From: Nocardia albiluteola
Lineage (GTDB): Bacteria > Actinomycetota > Actinomycetes > Mycobacteriales > Mycobacteriaceae
NCBI RefSeq assembly: GCF_018860155.1
Contig: NZ_JAHKNI010000004.1
Span: forward strand, 372,001 to 436,000
DNA: 64,000 bases
Direction of reading: 5' to 3'
Positions 25,109-33,296 of this stretch are shown here, in pieces. Both the position numbers and the translations under genes were made by a program. The notes under the pieces were generated by a model. It was not told where the DNA came from, did no database searches, and was given only the letters and a program-made list of their open reading frames with translations. The first letter of the stretch is position 1, and each line of letters begins with the position of its first letter.

Positions 25109-27187
25109 CTAACTGGGTGTGGCCAGGGCGAAGGGCAGGACCGCGGGTGCCCCGGCGAGCCGGAGGCTGTGGGCGGCGAGGGTGAAGGTCCACCCGGTGT
25201 CGGTGAGGGCGTCCACCAGCAGGATCGGGCCGTCGAGCTCCGTGAGGTCCGGGGCCTCCCAAGAATCGAAGAGGGCCGCTACGCGGTGGGCCGAATTGGC
25301 GGCCGAGACCGGCGGGCGCCCCGGGCGCGGGGGCAGGGTGCCCAGGTCGCGCAGGCGGCCGATGCGAGCCAGGCGGGCGGCCAGATCGGCGGTCAGGCGC
25401 GGATGCGTCCGCGACGGCAGGGCCAGCACCGCGGTGGGGCGCTGGGCCCAGGTCCACTCGCGCAGCACGGCGATGCAGGCATCGACGATGTGATCGGGGA
25501 CCGGATCGTCGGGGCCGTCGAGCAGGGGGCGCAGCCGCTGACCCCAGCCCAGGTCGCTCAGGCGGCCCAGCACCCGGCCCGTCTCGGCGCCCTCGGTGAT
25601 CTTGCCGGACAACGGAACTCCCAGCTTCGCCATGCCGGACGGCCATTGTTTGCGCGGTGACAGGTCGATGCCGGGCCGATCCAGGCGGGTGCGGATGGAG
25701 GCCAGATCGTCGGTGTCGACCGTCGTATCGGCGCGGCGGCCCGTGCAGTTGTCGCAGCGGCCACATGCCGAATCACCCTGCAGGGCCGGGTCGTCCAGCT
25801 GGCGGCGCAGGAAGCTCATCCGGCATTCGGTCGTCGACTGGTAGTCGATCATCGCCTGCTGCTCGACCTCCCGGGCCGCCGAGAGGCGTTCGTAGCGCTC
25901 GGTGTCGTAGTCCCAGGGCCGTCCGGTCGCGAGCCAGCCGCCGCGCACCCGCCGCACCGCGCCGTCGACGTCGAGCACCTTGAGCACCATCTCCAGCCGG
26001 GACCGATTGAGCTCGACCAGCGGTTCCAGCGCGACGGTCGACAGCGGGCGTTCGGTATCGAGGGCCTCCAACACCGCGCGGACGATGTGTTCACGCGGAA
26101 AGGCAACGGAGGCAAAGTAACTCCAGATGCGCCTGTCCTCAGGGCCCGGCAGGAGTACCACTTCGGCGCGGGCGGTGGCGCGGCCGGCGCGGCCCACCTG
26201 CTGGTAGTAGGCGATCGGGGAGGAGGGCGCGCCCACGTGCACGACGAAACCCAGATCGGGCTTGTCGAAACCCATCCCGAGCGCCGACGTGGCGACCAGC
26301 GCCTTCACCTCGTTGTCCAGCAGGGCCTGCTCGAGGACCTCGCGCTCGGCCGGATCGGTCTGGCCGGTGTACGCCGCGACCCGGTGGCCGTGCGAGCTGA
26401 GCACATCCGCCAGATCGTGCGCGGCCGCCACGGTGAGGGTGTAGATGATGCCCGAGCCGGGCAGCTCGTGCAGATATCGGCTGAGCCAGGCGGTGCGGCG
26501 CACCGCATCCTCGATGCGGACCACCGAGAGGTGCAGCGACTCGCGATCCAAGCTCCCGCGCAGAACCAGTGTGTCGGTGCCGATTTGGGCGGCCACATCG
26601 GTGACGACCCGGTCGTTCGCCGTTGCGGTCGTGGCCAGCACCGGGACATCGTCGCCCAGATCCGCGATGAGAGTGCGGATGCGGCGGTAGTCGGGCCGGA
26701 AGTCGTGACCCCAGTCCGAGACGCAGTGCGCCTCGTCGATGACCACGAGCCCGGCATCCGCGGCCAGCTTGGGCAGCACCGAATCGCGAAAATCCGGATT
26801 GTTCAACCGCTCCGGGCTGACCAGCAGCACATCGACGTCGCCGGCGGCGACCTGGGCGTGGATATCGTCCCACTCGGTCATGTTGCCCGAGTTGATCGTG
26901 GCGGCAACGACGCCCGCCCGCCGCGCGGCGGCCACCTGGTTGCGCATCAGTGCCAGCAGCGGCGACACGATCACCGTCGGCCCGCGCCCGGACGCCCGCA
27001 GTAGTTTGGCGGAGATGAAATAGACCGCCGACTTGCCCCAGCCGGTGCGCTGCACGACCAGCGCCCGGCGCCGCTGCCGCACCAGCGCCTCGATGGCGGT
27101 CCACTGGTCTTCCCGCAGCCGGGCGCCCGCCCCGGCCAGCTCGCGCAGCAGCCCCTCGGCGGATTCCCGCAGCTCGGTCGTCGTCAT
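25109..27187 (-). CDS. RecQ-family ATP-dependent DNA helicase with phosphoribosyltransferase-like C-terminus
   Basis: A 692-aa protein from ATG 27187 (ATG 27196 is possible). Helicase motifs in order are LREDQWTAIEAL (motif 0), VVQRTGWGKSAVYF (Walker A), VIDEAHCVSDWGHDFRPDY (DEAH and the aromatic loop), ATTATA, YTGQ, ATSALGMGFDKP and QVGRAGR. A RecQ-C zinc site follows (CRMSFLRRQL, then CGRCDNC). The last ~90 residues do not form an HRDC domain; they carry GPILLVDALTDTGWTFTLAA, which looks like a phosphoribosyltransferase PRPP loop (VDxxxDTGxT). Other actinobacterial RecQ proteins of this size share that tail. The Walker A has RTGWGKS where RecQ usually has TGGGKS. Confidence 0.9.
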   Translation of the reverse strand: MTTTELRESAEGLLRELAGAGARLREDQWTAIEALVRQRRRALVVQRTGWGKSAVYFISAKLLRASGRGPTVIVSPLLALMRNQVAAARRAGVVAATINSGNMTEWDDIHAQVAAGDVDVLLVSPERLNNPDFRDSVLPKLAADAGLVVIDEAHCVSDWGHDFRPDYRRIRTLIADLGDDVPVLATTATANDRVVTDVAAQIGTDTLVLRGSLDRESLHLSVVRIEDAVRRTAWLSRYLHELPGSGIIYTLTVAAAHDLADVLSSHGHRVAAYTGQTDPAEREVLEQALLDNEVKALVATSALGMGFDKPDLGFVVHVGAPSSPIAYYQQVGRAGRATARAEVVLLPGPEDRRIWSYFASVAFPREHIVRAVLEALDTERPLSTVALEPLVELNRSRLEMVLKVLDVDGAVRRVRGGWLATGRPWDYDTERYERLSAAREVEQQAMIDYQSTTECRMSFLRRQLDDPALQGDSACGRCDNCTGRRADTTVDTDDLASIRTRLDRPGIDLSPRKQWPSGMAKLGVPLSGKITEGAETGRVLGRLSDLGWGQRLRPLLDGPDDPVPDHIVDACIAVLREWTWAQRPTAVLALPSRTHPRLTADLAARLARIGRLRDLGTLPPRPGRPPVSAANSAHRVAALFDSWEAPDLTELDGPILLVDALTDTGWTFTLAAHSLRLAGAPAVLPFALATPS

Positions 27188-27457
27188 GCCGCCCATCGTG
27201 CCCGACCCCACCGACACCCATCCACTACCCTGCGCATCCGCACCTTTTCGGTCGTCGTGTTCAAAGTATTCGCAGCGGACGGTTCCGGCTGCTGACCGGC
27301 CGCGGTGTCCGGTCCGGCGCCCGGCGTTGCGAAGAATGCGACATCTCGCCCGCGGGTGCGGCCGTGACCTGGTCATATGACTACGGAACCGGATCGGCGA
27401 ACCCCACGTCGAACTAGACGAAACGATCTGCAGCCACTTCGTACGGGGAGGTCGAGC
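27188..27457. other. Upstream region of recQ-like gene
   Basis: 270 bp between the divergent helicase and the short frame at 27458. It includes an AT-richer patch near 27255-27275 (GTGTTCAAAGTATTCGC) and CATATGACTA near 27374 that could hold promoters. No gene is seen. Confidence 0.4.
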
Positions 27458-27610
27458 GTGAAAAAGAGTCAGGGATGCCGCATCTCGTGGCGCAACGGAA
27501 TCAACCCCCGCCCGCCGCGGGTAGGCCGCGGCCATCGGCCCGGTGAGCTCTGCGAGCGGCTCACCCCGCGGCCCACTCGGCGCCCACCGAGTCAGGAGGG
27601 GTGCGAATGA
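27458..27610 (+). CDS. Possible 50-aa basic small protein
   Basis: GTG 27458 follows GGGGAGG (27445-27451) by 6 nt, an excellent ribosome site, and opens a 50-codon frame (MKKSQGCRISWRNGINPRP...) rich in Arg and Pro that ends at 27610. It overlaps the ribosome site and start of the next gene by 4 nt (ATGA at 27607-27610), as in a coupled pair. No homolog is recognised. It may be a real small protein or a leader that couples translation to the AbiEi-like gene. Confidence 0.4.
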   Translation: MKKSQGCRISWRNGINPRPPRVGRGHRPGELCERLTPRPTRRPPSQEGCE

Positions 27611-28830
27611 ACGCCACCGCGCCGCGGTCGGCGCCCTCCTTGTGCGCGCACGGTCCGCTCGCTGCTCCGGACAGGACGCGTTCGGATGCGCCGGGCTGTG
27701 GCGCCGAGAGATCGACAGGTCGCTGCGGTGACGCCGTTCCGGCGGCAAGTGCCCGGGTCCGCGATCAGCCGTGTGACGCGGTTCCGGCCGGGAGTGTCCG
27801 GTCTTGGAACGGGCAGCGCGATGCGGTTTCGGCCCGCAGCGCCCGGGCCCAGGACCGGCAGCGCGAAGCGGCGAACCTGGAGGGTGGCGGGGGCCATGCC
27901 GTTGACGACGAGATTCGACGCAAGTGTGCGGTGCCGACGTGGAAGCGAGTGCGGCGCAATGTATGCGTGACCGCGGAATCTCGCGCGGCGCTGAGCCCTG
28001 TTGCCCGCCATCGGCTGCTGGCCGCCGCGGCGCTTCCCGCGATGGCCGCGGACACGGTGCTGAGCCACCAGTCGGCGGCGGTGGTCTACGGTGCGCCGGT
28101 GTGGAGCGTGTCGCTCGATCGTTTGCACGTCACCCGCAATCGACGGCACGGCGGCCGAATCAAGCCGCACGTCACGGTGCACTGCGCCCCACTGGAATCC
28201 GCCGCCGAGGTGGACGGCATGCTGCTTACCACGCCCGCGCGCACCATCGTCGACCTCGGGCTGACTCTGCCCTTCGGCACCGCGGTCGTGGCCGGTGATC
28301 GACTGGTCCGCGAATTCGGTATCACCGCAGCCGATCTCGCGTCCGAACTGGAATTCGCCAGATACCGCCGCGGCATCCAGGCGGCGCGGCGCGTGGTCGA
28401 TTTCCTCAATCCGCACAGCCGGAGCACCGGCGAGTCGATCAGCCGGATCATGCTGCGAGGCCTTGATCTGCCGATGCCCGCACCCGACGGCGAGGTATTC
28501 ACCCGCGACGGTCGCTTCCTGGGCCGGGTCGCCTTCTACTTCGGTGACAGCGGCGTCGTCGGTGAATTCGAGGGCAGCGCCATTGCCGAGAGCCCCGTCG
28601 ACGCGGCGCTTTCGCAGCGGATCCGATGGAATAGACTGCGTGACAACGGATTCCAGGTGGTCACGTGGACCTCGAGCGAGCTGGCCGCCAACACCGTCGC
28701 TGTTCGCCTCCTCGCCGCCTTGGCGGATACCCACCGCCCCTCCGGTTACATTCGCCAGGCCGCTCTCCCGGACCCTCGGCCACTGCACATCAGGAGACTC
28801 CACGTGCAACCCGCAAACGACCACACCTGA
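27607..28830 (+). CDS. AbiEi-like antitoxin / DUF559-type nuclease-fold protein with unusual N-terminus
   Basis: A 407-aa protein from ATG 27607, with AGGAGGGG just before it. From about residue 105 it follows a common actinobacterial pattern: WKRVRRNVCVTAE, RHRLLAAAALP, SHQSAAVVYGAPVW, HVTRNRRHGGRIKPHVTVH, TTPARTIVDLGLTLPF, and a C-terminal GRVAFYFGDSGVVGEFEGSA resembling a DUF559 (PD-D/ExK) core, although the FxG and acidic residues are only approximate. Such proteins are often annotated type IV AbiEi antitoxin domain proteins, yet no AbiEii toxin is adjacent. The first ~100 residues are atypical: they contain a 15-residue degenerate repeat (DAVPA...) encoded by the 45-bp repeat at 27730-27864. 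Confidence 0.6.
   Translation: MNATAPRSAPSLCAHGPLAAPDRTRSDAPGCGAERSTGRCGDAVPAASARVRDQPCDAVPAGSVRSWNGQRDAVSARSARAQDRQREAANLEGGGGHAVDDEIRRKCAVPTWKRVRRNVCVTAESRAALSPVARHRLLAAAALPAMAADTVLSHQSAAVVYGAPVWSVSLDRLHVTRNRRHGGRIKPHVTVHCAPLESAAEVDGMLLTTPARTIVDLGLTLPFGTAVVAGDRLVREFGITAADLASELEFARYRRGIQAARRVVDFLNPHSRSTGESISRIMLRGLDLPMPAPDGEVFTRDGRFLGRVAFYFGDSGVVGEFEGSAIAESPVDAALSQRIRWNRLRDNGFQVVTWTSSELAANTVAVRLLAALADTHRPSGYIRQAALPDPRPLHIRRLHVQPANDHT
27730..27864 (+). repeat. 45-bp degenerate tandem repeat inside the AbiEi-like gene
   Basis: Three units start at 27730, 27775 and 27820 with GACGCcGTTCCGGC-type sequence, and a partial fourth starts at 27865 (GAAGCGGC). The period of 45 keeps frame and encodes DAVPAASARVRDQPC, DAVPAGSVRSWNGQR and DAVSARSARAQDRQR. 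Confidence 0.65.
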
Positions 28831-29037
28831 GCAGCGCGACAGATGCGAGGGTCGCTAGCCTCATGGCGCGTCGAACTCCGCCCGCCCGGCCGGAAGCGTT
28901 ACGCGAGGCCCGCACCCGCGCGGGCGTTTTCGAGCGGTCGGCGGTGATCAGCTGGTCGGGTCAGCCGATCCGCCTGGCTCGCCGGGATCGACGCGCGCGA
29001 GGCTCGCACTTGTGCGGGGGGTGGCGCGCCGAGCTGA

Positions 29038-29928
29038 TCAGGCGGTCTCCGCGGCCAGCGCGAGGAGATGCGCCCGCACCAGGGCAGGGCGTTCCTCCGG
29101 GATGAAATGTCCGCAGCCGGGGACGTATTCGACGGTGTAGTCGTCGGCCGCTGCGGTCTCGGCGGCGGCGAGGGAATGGTGGATCGCGCCGTCGTCGAGG
29201 CCGAACAGGGCGCGGATCGGCAGGGTGGGGCGGGGGTGCGCGGCGCCTCGCCCGGACAGCGCCTCGTGCAGCAGGAACGTGCGATAGGTGTCGGTTGCGG
29301 TGCGCGCGACGACCGGATCGCGAAAGCGGGCGGTGTAGGTGCGCACCACATCCGGGGTGAATTCGGTGTGGTCGGTGACGCCGAACCGGAATATCCGGTC
29401 GAGGTAGTTGGTGTGGCGGTGCAGCGGCATGCCGAACGTGGCCACCAGCGGTTGGTACAGCAGGAAGCGCCAGGCGTGGGGTGCGAGGGTCCGCGGGGTC
29501 TGCCACGGGTGGGCGATGTTCAGCGGCGCGAAACCGGCGAACCGTTCCGGCTCGCGCAGCACCATGCGGAATCCGATGAATCCGCCCCAATCGTGCCCGA
29601 CCAGCAGCGCCGTGCGGGGATCGCAGGGAAGCAGCGAATCCAGCAGGGCCAGCAGGTCGCTGGCGACGTCGTCCTTGGCCCAGCGATGCGGGGGTGGTCC
29701 GGACCAGCCGTATCCGGGCAGGTCCGGTGCGATGAGGCGCATCCCCTCGGGCGGATCGGCGAGCAGGTGGCGGTAGGCGTAGTGGTGCTGTGGCCAGCCG
29801 TGCAGCAGCAGGACCGGCCGGCCGTCGGCGGGGCCCGCCTCGGTCACGTGGAACCGCACGCCACGCGCGGTGACGTGACTGCGGCGCACCCCGGGTATGG
29901 TCGGCGGTCCGGAGATCGAATCGGGCAT
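29038..29928 (-). CDS. Alpha/beta hydrolase, epoxide hydrolase/haloalkane dehalogenase type
   Basis: A 296-aa alpha/beta-hydrolase. The oxyanion motif HGWPQHHYAYRHL is near residues 44-56. The nucleophile elbow is GHDWGG, with Asp rather than Ser, which indicates an epoxide hydrolase or dehalogenase subclass. The acid is in FGLDDGAIHH and the catalytic His in VPGCGHFIPEERP. DLPGYGWSGPPPHRW is typical of this subclass. It converges with nothing close; the 207 nt to the AbiEi-like gene hold no convincing gene. The substrate is unknown. Confidence 0.9.
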   Translation of the reverse strand: MPDSISGPPTIPGVRRSHVTARGVRFHVTEAGPADGRPVLLLHGWPQHHYAYRHLLADPPEGMRLIAPDLPGYGWSGPPPHRWAKDDVASDLLALLDSLLPCDPRTALLVGHDWGGFIGFRMVLREPERFAGFAPLNIAHPWQTPRTLAPHAWRFLLYQPLVATFGMPLHRHTNYLDRIFRFGVTDHTEFTPDVVRTYTARFRDPVVARTATDTYRTFLLHEALSGRGAAHPRPTLPIRALFGLDDGAIHHSLAAAETAAADDYTVEYVPGCGHFIPEERPALVRAHLLALAAETA

Positions 29929-30072
29929 GTCACGGATGCTATCTACTCCGGCCCTGGCGAGTCGCCTCCCGGCGATTTCCGTGTCAGCGCCGATAAATCC
30001 GGCGGCGGGCGGGACAATGGTTGCCGCAGCGGCGATGATTCTCGGGCACCGCGGAAGCAGGGAGGACGGGCG

Positions 30073-30555
30073 ATGCCGAAGAAGTTCGAATCACCCCCGG
30101 GCTGGGCTCCGCCCGGCGCACAGTTCCAGAGCCGGCGCAGAACCGGCGGCAACCTGCTCGGCGTGCTGATCGGGCTCGTGCTCACCCCGGTCGGAATCGC
30201 CTTCGCGGCCAAGGGCGGCGCGGACATCCGCTACTGGGTGATCGTCGGCGCGGTGACCGATCGGTGGACCGCCGCCGGGGAGATCCTCGTCGGATCGGTG
30301 CTGCTTATGCTCGTGGCGGCGCTGGCCGCCTTCTCCCCGGTGGGGACCGTGGTGGGAAGCCTCGTGTGGGGCATCTTCCCTGGGGTCCTGCACATTCTGT
30401 TCCCGGACGACACCTTCCGGCTGATCGGTGATCTGCCGCTCGTCAATTCCGTCTGGCAGGTGGCACTGCATTCGTGGGTCACCAACGGATTCGCGCTGAT
30501 CTCCGGATTCATGCTGCTGGGAGCGGGATTCGCGGGCTTCGTCCGCCGCCGCTGA
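30073..30555 (+). CDS. Four-helix membrane protein, function unknown
   Basis: A 160-aa protein from ATG 30073 with GGGAGG about 5-7 nt upstream. A polar N-terminus (MPKKFESPPGWAPPGAQFQS) precedes hydrophobic segments at about 27-47 (LLGVLIGLVLTPVGIAFAA), 70-92 (ILVGSVLLMLVAALAAF), 94-112 and 133-155 (GFALISGFMLLGAGFAGF), ending in Arg-rich FVRRR. Proteins of this layout are common in Nocardia and unassigned. It is divergent from the hydrolase at 29928, with a 144-bp shared promoter region. Confidence 0.75.
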   Translation: MPKKFESPPGWAPPGAQFQSRRRTGGNLLGVLIGLVLTPVGIAFAAKGGADIRYWVIVGAVTDRWTAAGEILVGSVLLMLVAALAAFSPVGTVVGSLVWGIFPGVLHILFPDDTFRLIGDLPLVNSVWQVALHSWVTNGFALISGFMLLGAGFAGFVRRR

Positions 30556-30679
30556 CGGACCCTGAAATCGCCGCAACCCCGCGGCGGGCGCACACCCGGC
30601 CGGTTCGGACCGGGCATGCACCGATCGACGTGTCGCGAAAAGGCTTGCGCGGAACGCGATCGGCGCACGCCCGGGTCGG

Positions 30680-31903
30680 TCAGCCCTTGACGCAGAGCAC
30701 CTGCCGCAGCGTCGCCACGACGTCGACCAGATCCTGCTGCGCGGCGATCACCTGATCGATGTCCTTGTAGGCCGAGGGGATCTCATCGAGCACCCCGGCA
30801 TCCTTGCGGGACTCCACACCTTCGGTCTGCGCGACCAGGTCGGCCACCGTGAACTGCCGCTTGGCGGCATTGCGGCTCATCCGGCGACCCGCACCGTGCG
30901 AGGCCGAATTGAACGACAAGGGGTTTCCCTTACCGCGCACCACATACGAGCGGGTACCCATCGATCCCGGGATCAGCGCCAGATCGCCCCACCCCGCCCG
31001 CACCGCGCCCTTACGGGTCACCAGCATCGGCACCCCGTCGATGGTCTCCTCCGCCACATAGTTGTGATGGCAGGAGATCGGCTTGTCGAAATGCACCGGC
31101 AGCGTGGGGAATTCGTCGCGCACGGCCTGGCAGATCAGAGCGAGCATGACCGCGCGGTTACGCGCGGCGTACTCCTGCGCCCAGGTCAGATCGCGACGGT
31201 AGGCATCCATTTCGGGTGTGCCCGACAGGAATACCGCCAGATCGCGATCGGGCAGCTGCTGGTTGTGCGGCAGTGCCCGGGCCACGCTCATGTGCCGCTC
31301 GGCGAGTTCCTTACCGATATTCCGGCTTCCGGAGTGCAAAAGGATCCATACCTGATGGGAGGTATCGATGCACACTTCTCCGAAGTGGTTTCCTCCACCG
31401 AGGCTACCCATCTGCTTGTGTGCCTTGGACTCGCGTGCCTGCACCGCCGGATCCAGGTCCGCGAAGGCATCCCAGAACCGCTTCCAGCCCGCGCGCAGAG
31501 TAGTCCCGGCGCGGTGCTGGCCGAACGTCCGGGCCTCCAGCCGGGTGACGTCCACCGGATCGGAATGCGCCGCGAAGCCCATCGGAACCGCCGCCTCGAT
31601 CCGCGAGCGCAGCGAACCGAGATCGTCGGGCAGATCCGAGGCCTTGAGTGAGGTCCGCACCGACTCCATGCCGCAGCCGATATCCACCCCGACCGCGGCC
31701 GGTGCGACCGCATCTCGCATGGCGATGACCGACCCGACCGTGGCCCCCTTGCCGAGGTGCACATCGGGCATCACGCGGACGCCGTGTACCCATTCCAGCT
31801 GCGCGATGTTTCGCAGCTGCTGCAGCGCGGCCGGCTCGACCTCGTGCTCGTGGGCCCACATGAGCGTCTGCGCGCGGGTACCGCGCAGCTCGACGGGAAA
31901 CAT
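30680..31903 (-). CDS. rtcB: RtcB family RNA-splicing ligase
   Basis: A 407-aa protein of the RtcB family, which joins RNA 2',3'-cyclic phosphate (or 3'-phosphate) to 5'-OH ends using GTP and Mn2+. Conserved metal and guanylylation motifs are all present: PDVHLGKGATVG, GVDIGCGME (metal Cys), GSLGGGNHF, HSGSRNIG, CHHNY, GSMGTRSYVV and SHGAGRRMSR (His of the GMP adduct). I chose ATG 31903; GTG 31912 is an alternative, and the GAGAGGTGAG site fits the ATG. No RtcA cyclase or archease gene is adjacent, so it stands alone here. It may serve RNA repair; its regulation cannot be seen. Confidence 0.93.
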   Translation of the reverse strand: MFPVELRGTRAQTLMWAHEHEVEPAALQQLRNIAQLEWVHGVRVMPDVHLGKGATVGSVIAMRDAVAPAAVGVDIGCGMESVRTSLKASDLPDDLGSLRSRIEAAVPMGFAAHSDPVDVTRLEARTFGQHRAGTTLRAGWKRFWDAFADLDPAVQARESKAHKQMGSLGGGNHFGEVCIDTSHQVWILLHSGSRNIGKELAERHMSVARALPHNQQLPDRDLAVFLSGTPEMDAYRRDLTWAQEYAARNRAVMLALICQAVRDEFPTLPVHFDKPISCHHNYVAEETIDGVPMLVTRKGAVRAGWGDLALIPGSMGTRSYVVRGKGNPLSFNSASHGAGRRMSRNAAKRQFTVADLVAQTEGVESRKDAGVLDEIPSAYKDIDQVIAAQQDLVDVVATLRQVLCVKG

Positions 31904-32006
31904 TCTTCTCACCTCTCGTGTACTGGATTACCAGTTCACGGTAGGGGGCCGGAGGTTGGAATCGCATCCCAATTAATCCGGGCGACCTCGCGCCGGCGCG
32001 ATGATG

Positions 32007-32348
32007 TCAGCCTGCGGGCTCGTATACCGAGATGTGCCAGGCGGATTCGCCCGGAAGCTGAACTGTCGCGCGGCGCTCGTGTGGTCCGCGGACGGGGTCA
32101 CCCACTTGGAATCCCTTGGTGCGCAGGTCATTCAGCGTCACATCGAGGTCGTCGACCTTGACCGCCAGGAACGGGCTCGACTCGTCGCGATCGGTCCCGG
32201 CGAGCATGATGCGGACCCCGCCCGAGTCGAATTGGGCAAAGCGGTCGCCGTCGACGACGGTGGGAGCGCCGATCAGCGCGGTGAGCAGTTCGACTGCGGC
32301 GGTCAGGTTTTCGGCCGGATACGCCGGGCTGATTCGCTGTACTGTCAT
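32007..32348 (-). CDS. VOC (glyoxalase/bleomycin-resistance fold) family protein
   Basis: A 113-aa single vicinal-oxygen-chelate domain. The pattern is PAENLTAAVELLTALIG, DRFAQFDSGGVRIMLAG, and VKVDDLDVTLNDLRTKGFQV near the middle. Full metal ligands cannot be confirmed, so it may be a non-metal binding variant. The ATG overlaps the upstream esterase stop (4-nt overlap at 32345-32348), so it is translated together with it. Its function is unknown. Confidence 0.8.
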   Translation of the reverse strand: MTVQRISPAYPAENLTAAVELLTALIGAPTVVDGDRFAQFDSGGVRIMLAGTDRDESSPFLAVKVDDLDVTLNDLRTKGFQVGDPVRGPHERRATVQLPGESAWHISVYEPAG

Positions 32349-33286
32349 TTCGGCTCCAGTGCCTTGCGCAGTGCCGCGAATGCCGCGGCATCGGCCCGCC
32401 GGGCATCCGGCAGGAAGTCGGACATGGTCATGAATCCGTGGAACATCCCGTCGTACCGATGTATTTCGGCCTTGACGCCGGCCGCGGTCAGCGCGCGCCC
32501 GTACGCCTCGCCCTCGTCACGCAGCGGATCGTATTCGCCGGTCACGATGTAGGCGGGAGGCAGGCCGGTGAGATCCGCATGGGCCGGGGCCGCGTGCGGA
32601 TCGGCGGGGTCCGCGTCGCCCAGGTACTGCTCCCAGTACCAGCGCAGATGATCGTCGGTGACGAAGTAGCCCTGCGCGTTCTCGCGGTACGAGTCGCTGG
32701 ATCGGGTGGGATCGAGGAACGGATACAGCAGCAGCTGCAGCGCCAGTGCGGGCCCGTTGTGGTCCCGGTTCAGCAGCGCGCACACCGTGGCCAGGTTGCC
32801 GCCCGCGCTGTCCCCGGCCACCGCCAGCCGGGCCGGATCGCCGCCGAATTCGGAGGCGTGGGCGGCGATCCAGGTCAGCACGGCATACGCATCGTGCGCG
32901 GCCGCCGGGAAACGATGCTCGGGGGCGCGGCGATAGTCCACCGAAACAACCAGGGCCCCTGTGGTGTTGGCCATCTCCCGGCAGAACTGATCGTGGCTGT
33001 CCAGGTTGCAGATCACGAATCCGCCTCCGTGACAGAACATCACGACCGGAAGCGGCCCCACGGCATCGAGCGGGGTGTATATGCGCACCGGAACACCGGC
33101 AGCGTGATCCGGCCCCGGAACCACTCGATTCTCCACGACGGCAACGGGTATCGGCTCGATCGGCGCCGGTGGACGGGCCGCGAGCAGGCGGCGCGCCTCG
33201 GCGGCGTCGAGTACCTTCGTGCCCAGGGCCGGGAACGCGGCCGCGGCCGCGTCCACTACCGCCCGGGTATGCGGTGTCATCGACAT
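32345..33286 (-). CDS. Alpha/beta hydrolase, hormone-sensitive-lipase family esterase
   Basis: A 313-aa esterase of the HSL/type IV lipase class. HGGGFVICNLDSHD holds the oxyanion hole, GDSAGG (in RLAVAGDSAGGNLATV) the Ser nucleophile, EYDPLRDEGEAY the Asp, and GMFHGFMTM the His. Start ATG 33286 (MSMTPHTRAV) or ATG 33280. It lies 10 nt downstream of an SDR gene on the same strand and overlaps the VOC gene, forming a minus-strand run SDR-esterase-VOC. Such esterases act on short acyl esters; the context suggests a lipid or steroid ester. Confidence 0.92.
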   Translation of the reverse strand: MSMTPHTRAVVDAAAAAFPALGTKVLDAAEARRLLAARPPAPIEPIPVAVVENRVVPGPDHAAGVPVRIYTPLDAVGPLPVVMFCHGGGFVICNLDSHDQFCREMANTTGALVVSVDYRRAPEHRFPAAAHDAYAVLTWIAAHASEFGGDPARLAVAGDSAGGNLATVCALLNRDHNGPALALQLLLYPFLDPTRSSDSYRENAQGYFVTDDHLRWYWEQYLGDADPADPHAAPAHADLTGLPPAYIVTGEYDPLRDEGEAYGRALTAAGVKAEIHRYDGMFHGFMTMSDFLPDARRADAAAFAALRKALEPK

Positions 33287-33296
33287 CGGCGCGCCC

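Noticed and set aside
28861..29105. A short plus-strand frame after the AbiEi-like gene (MARRTPPARPEALR...).
   Set aside because: It overlaps the end of the hydrolase gene on the opposite strand, has no ribosome site, and is Arg/Pro-rich in the manner of GC shadows.
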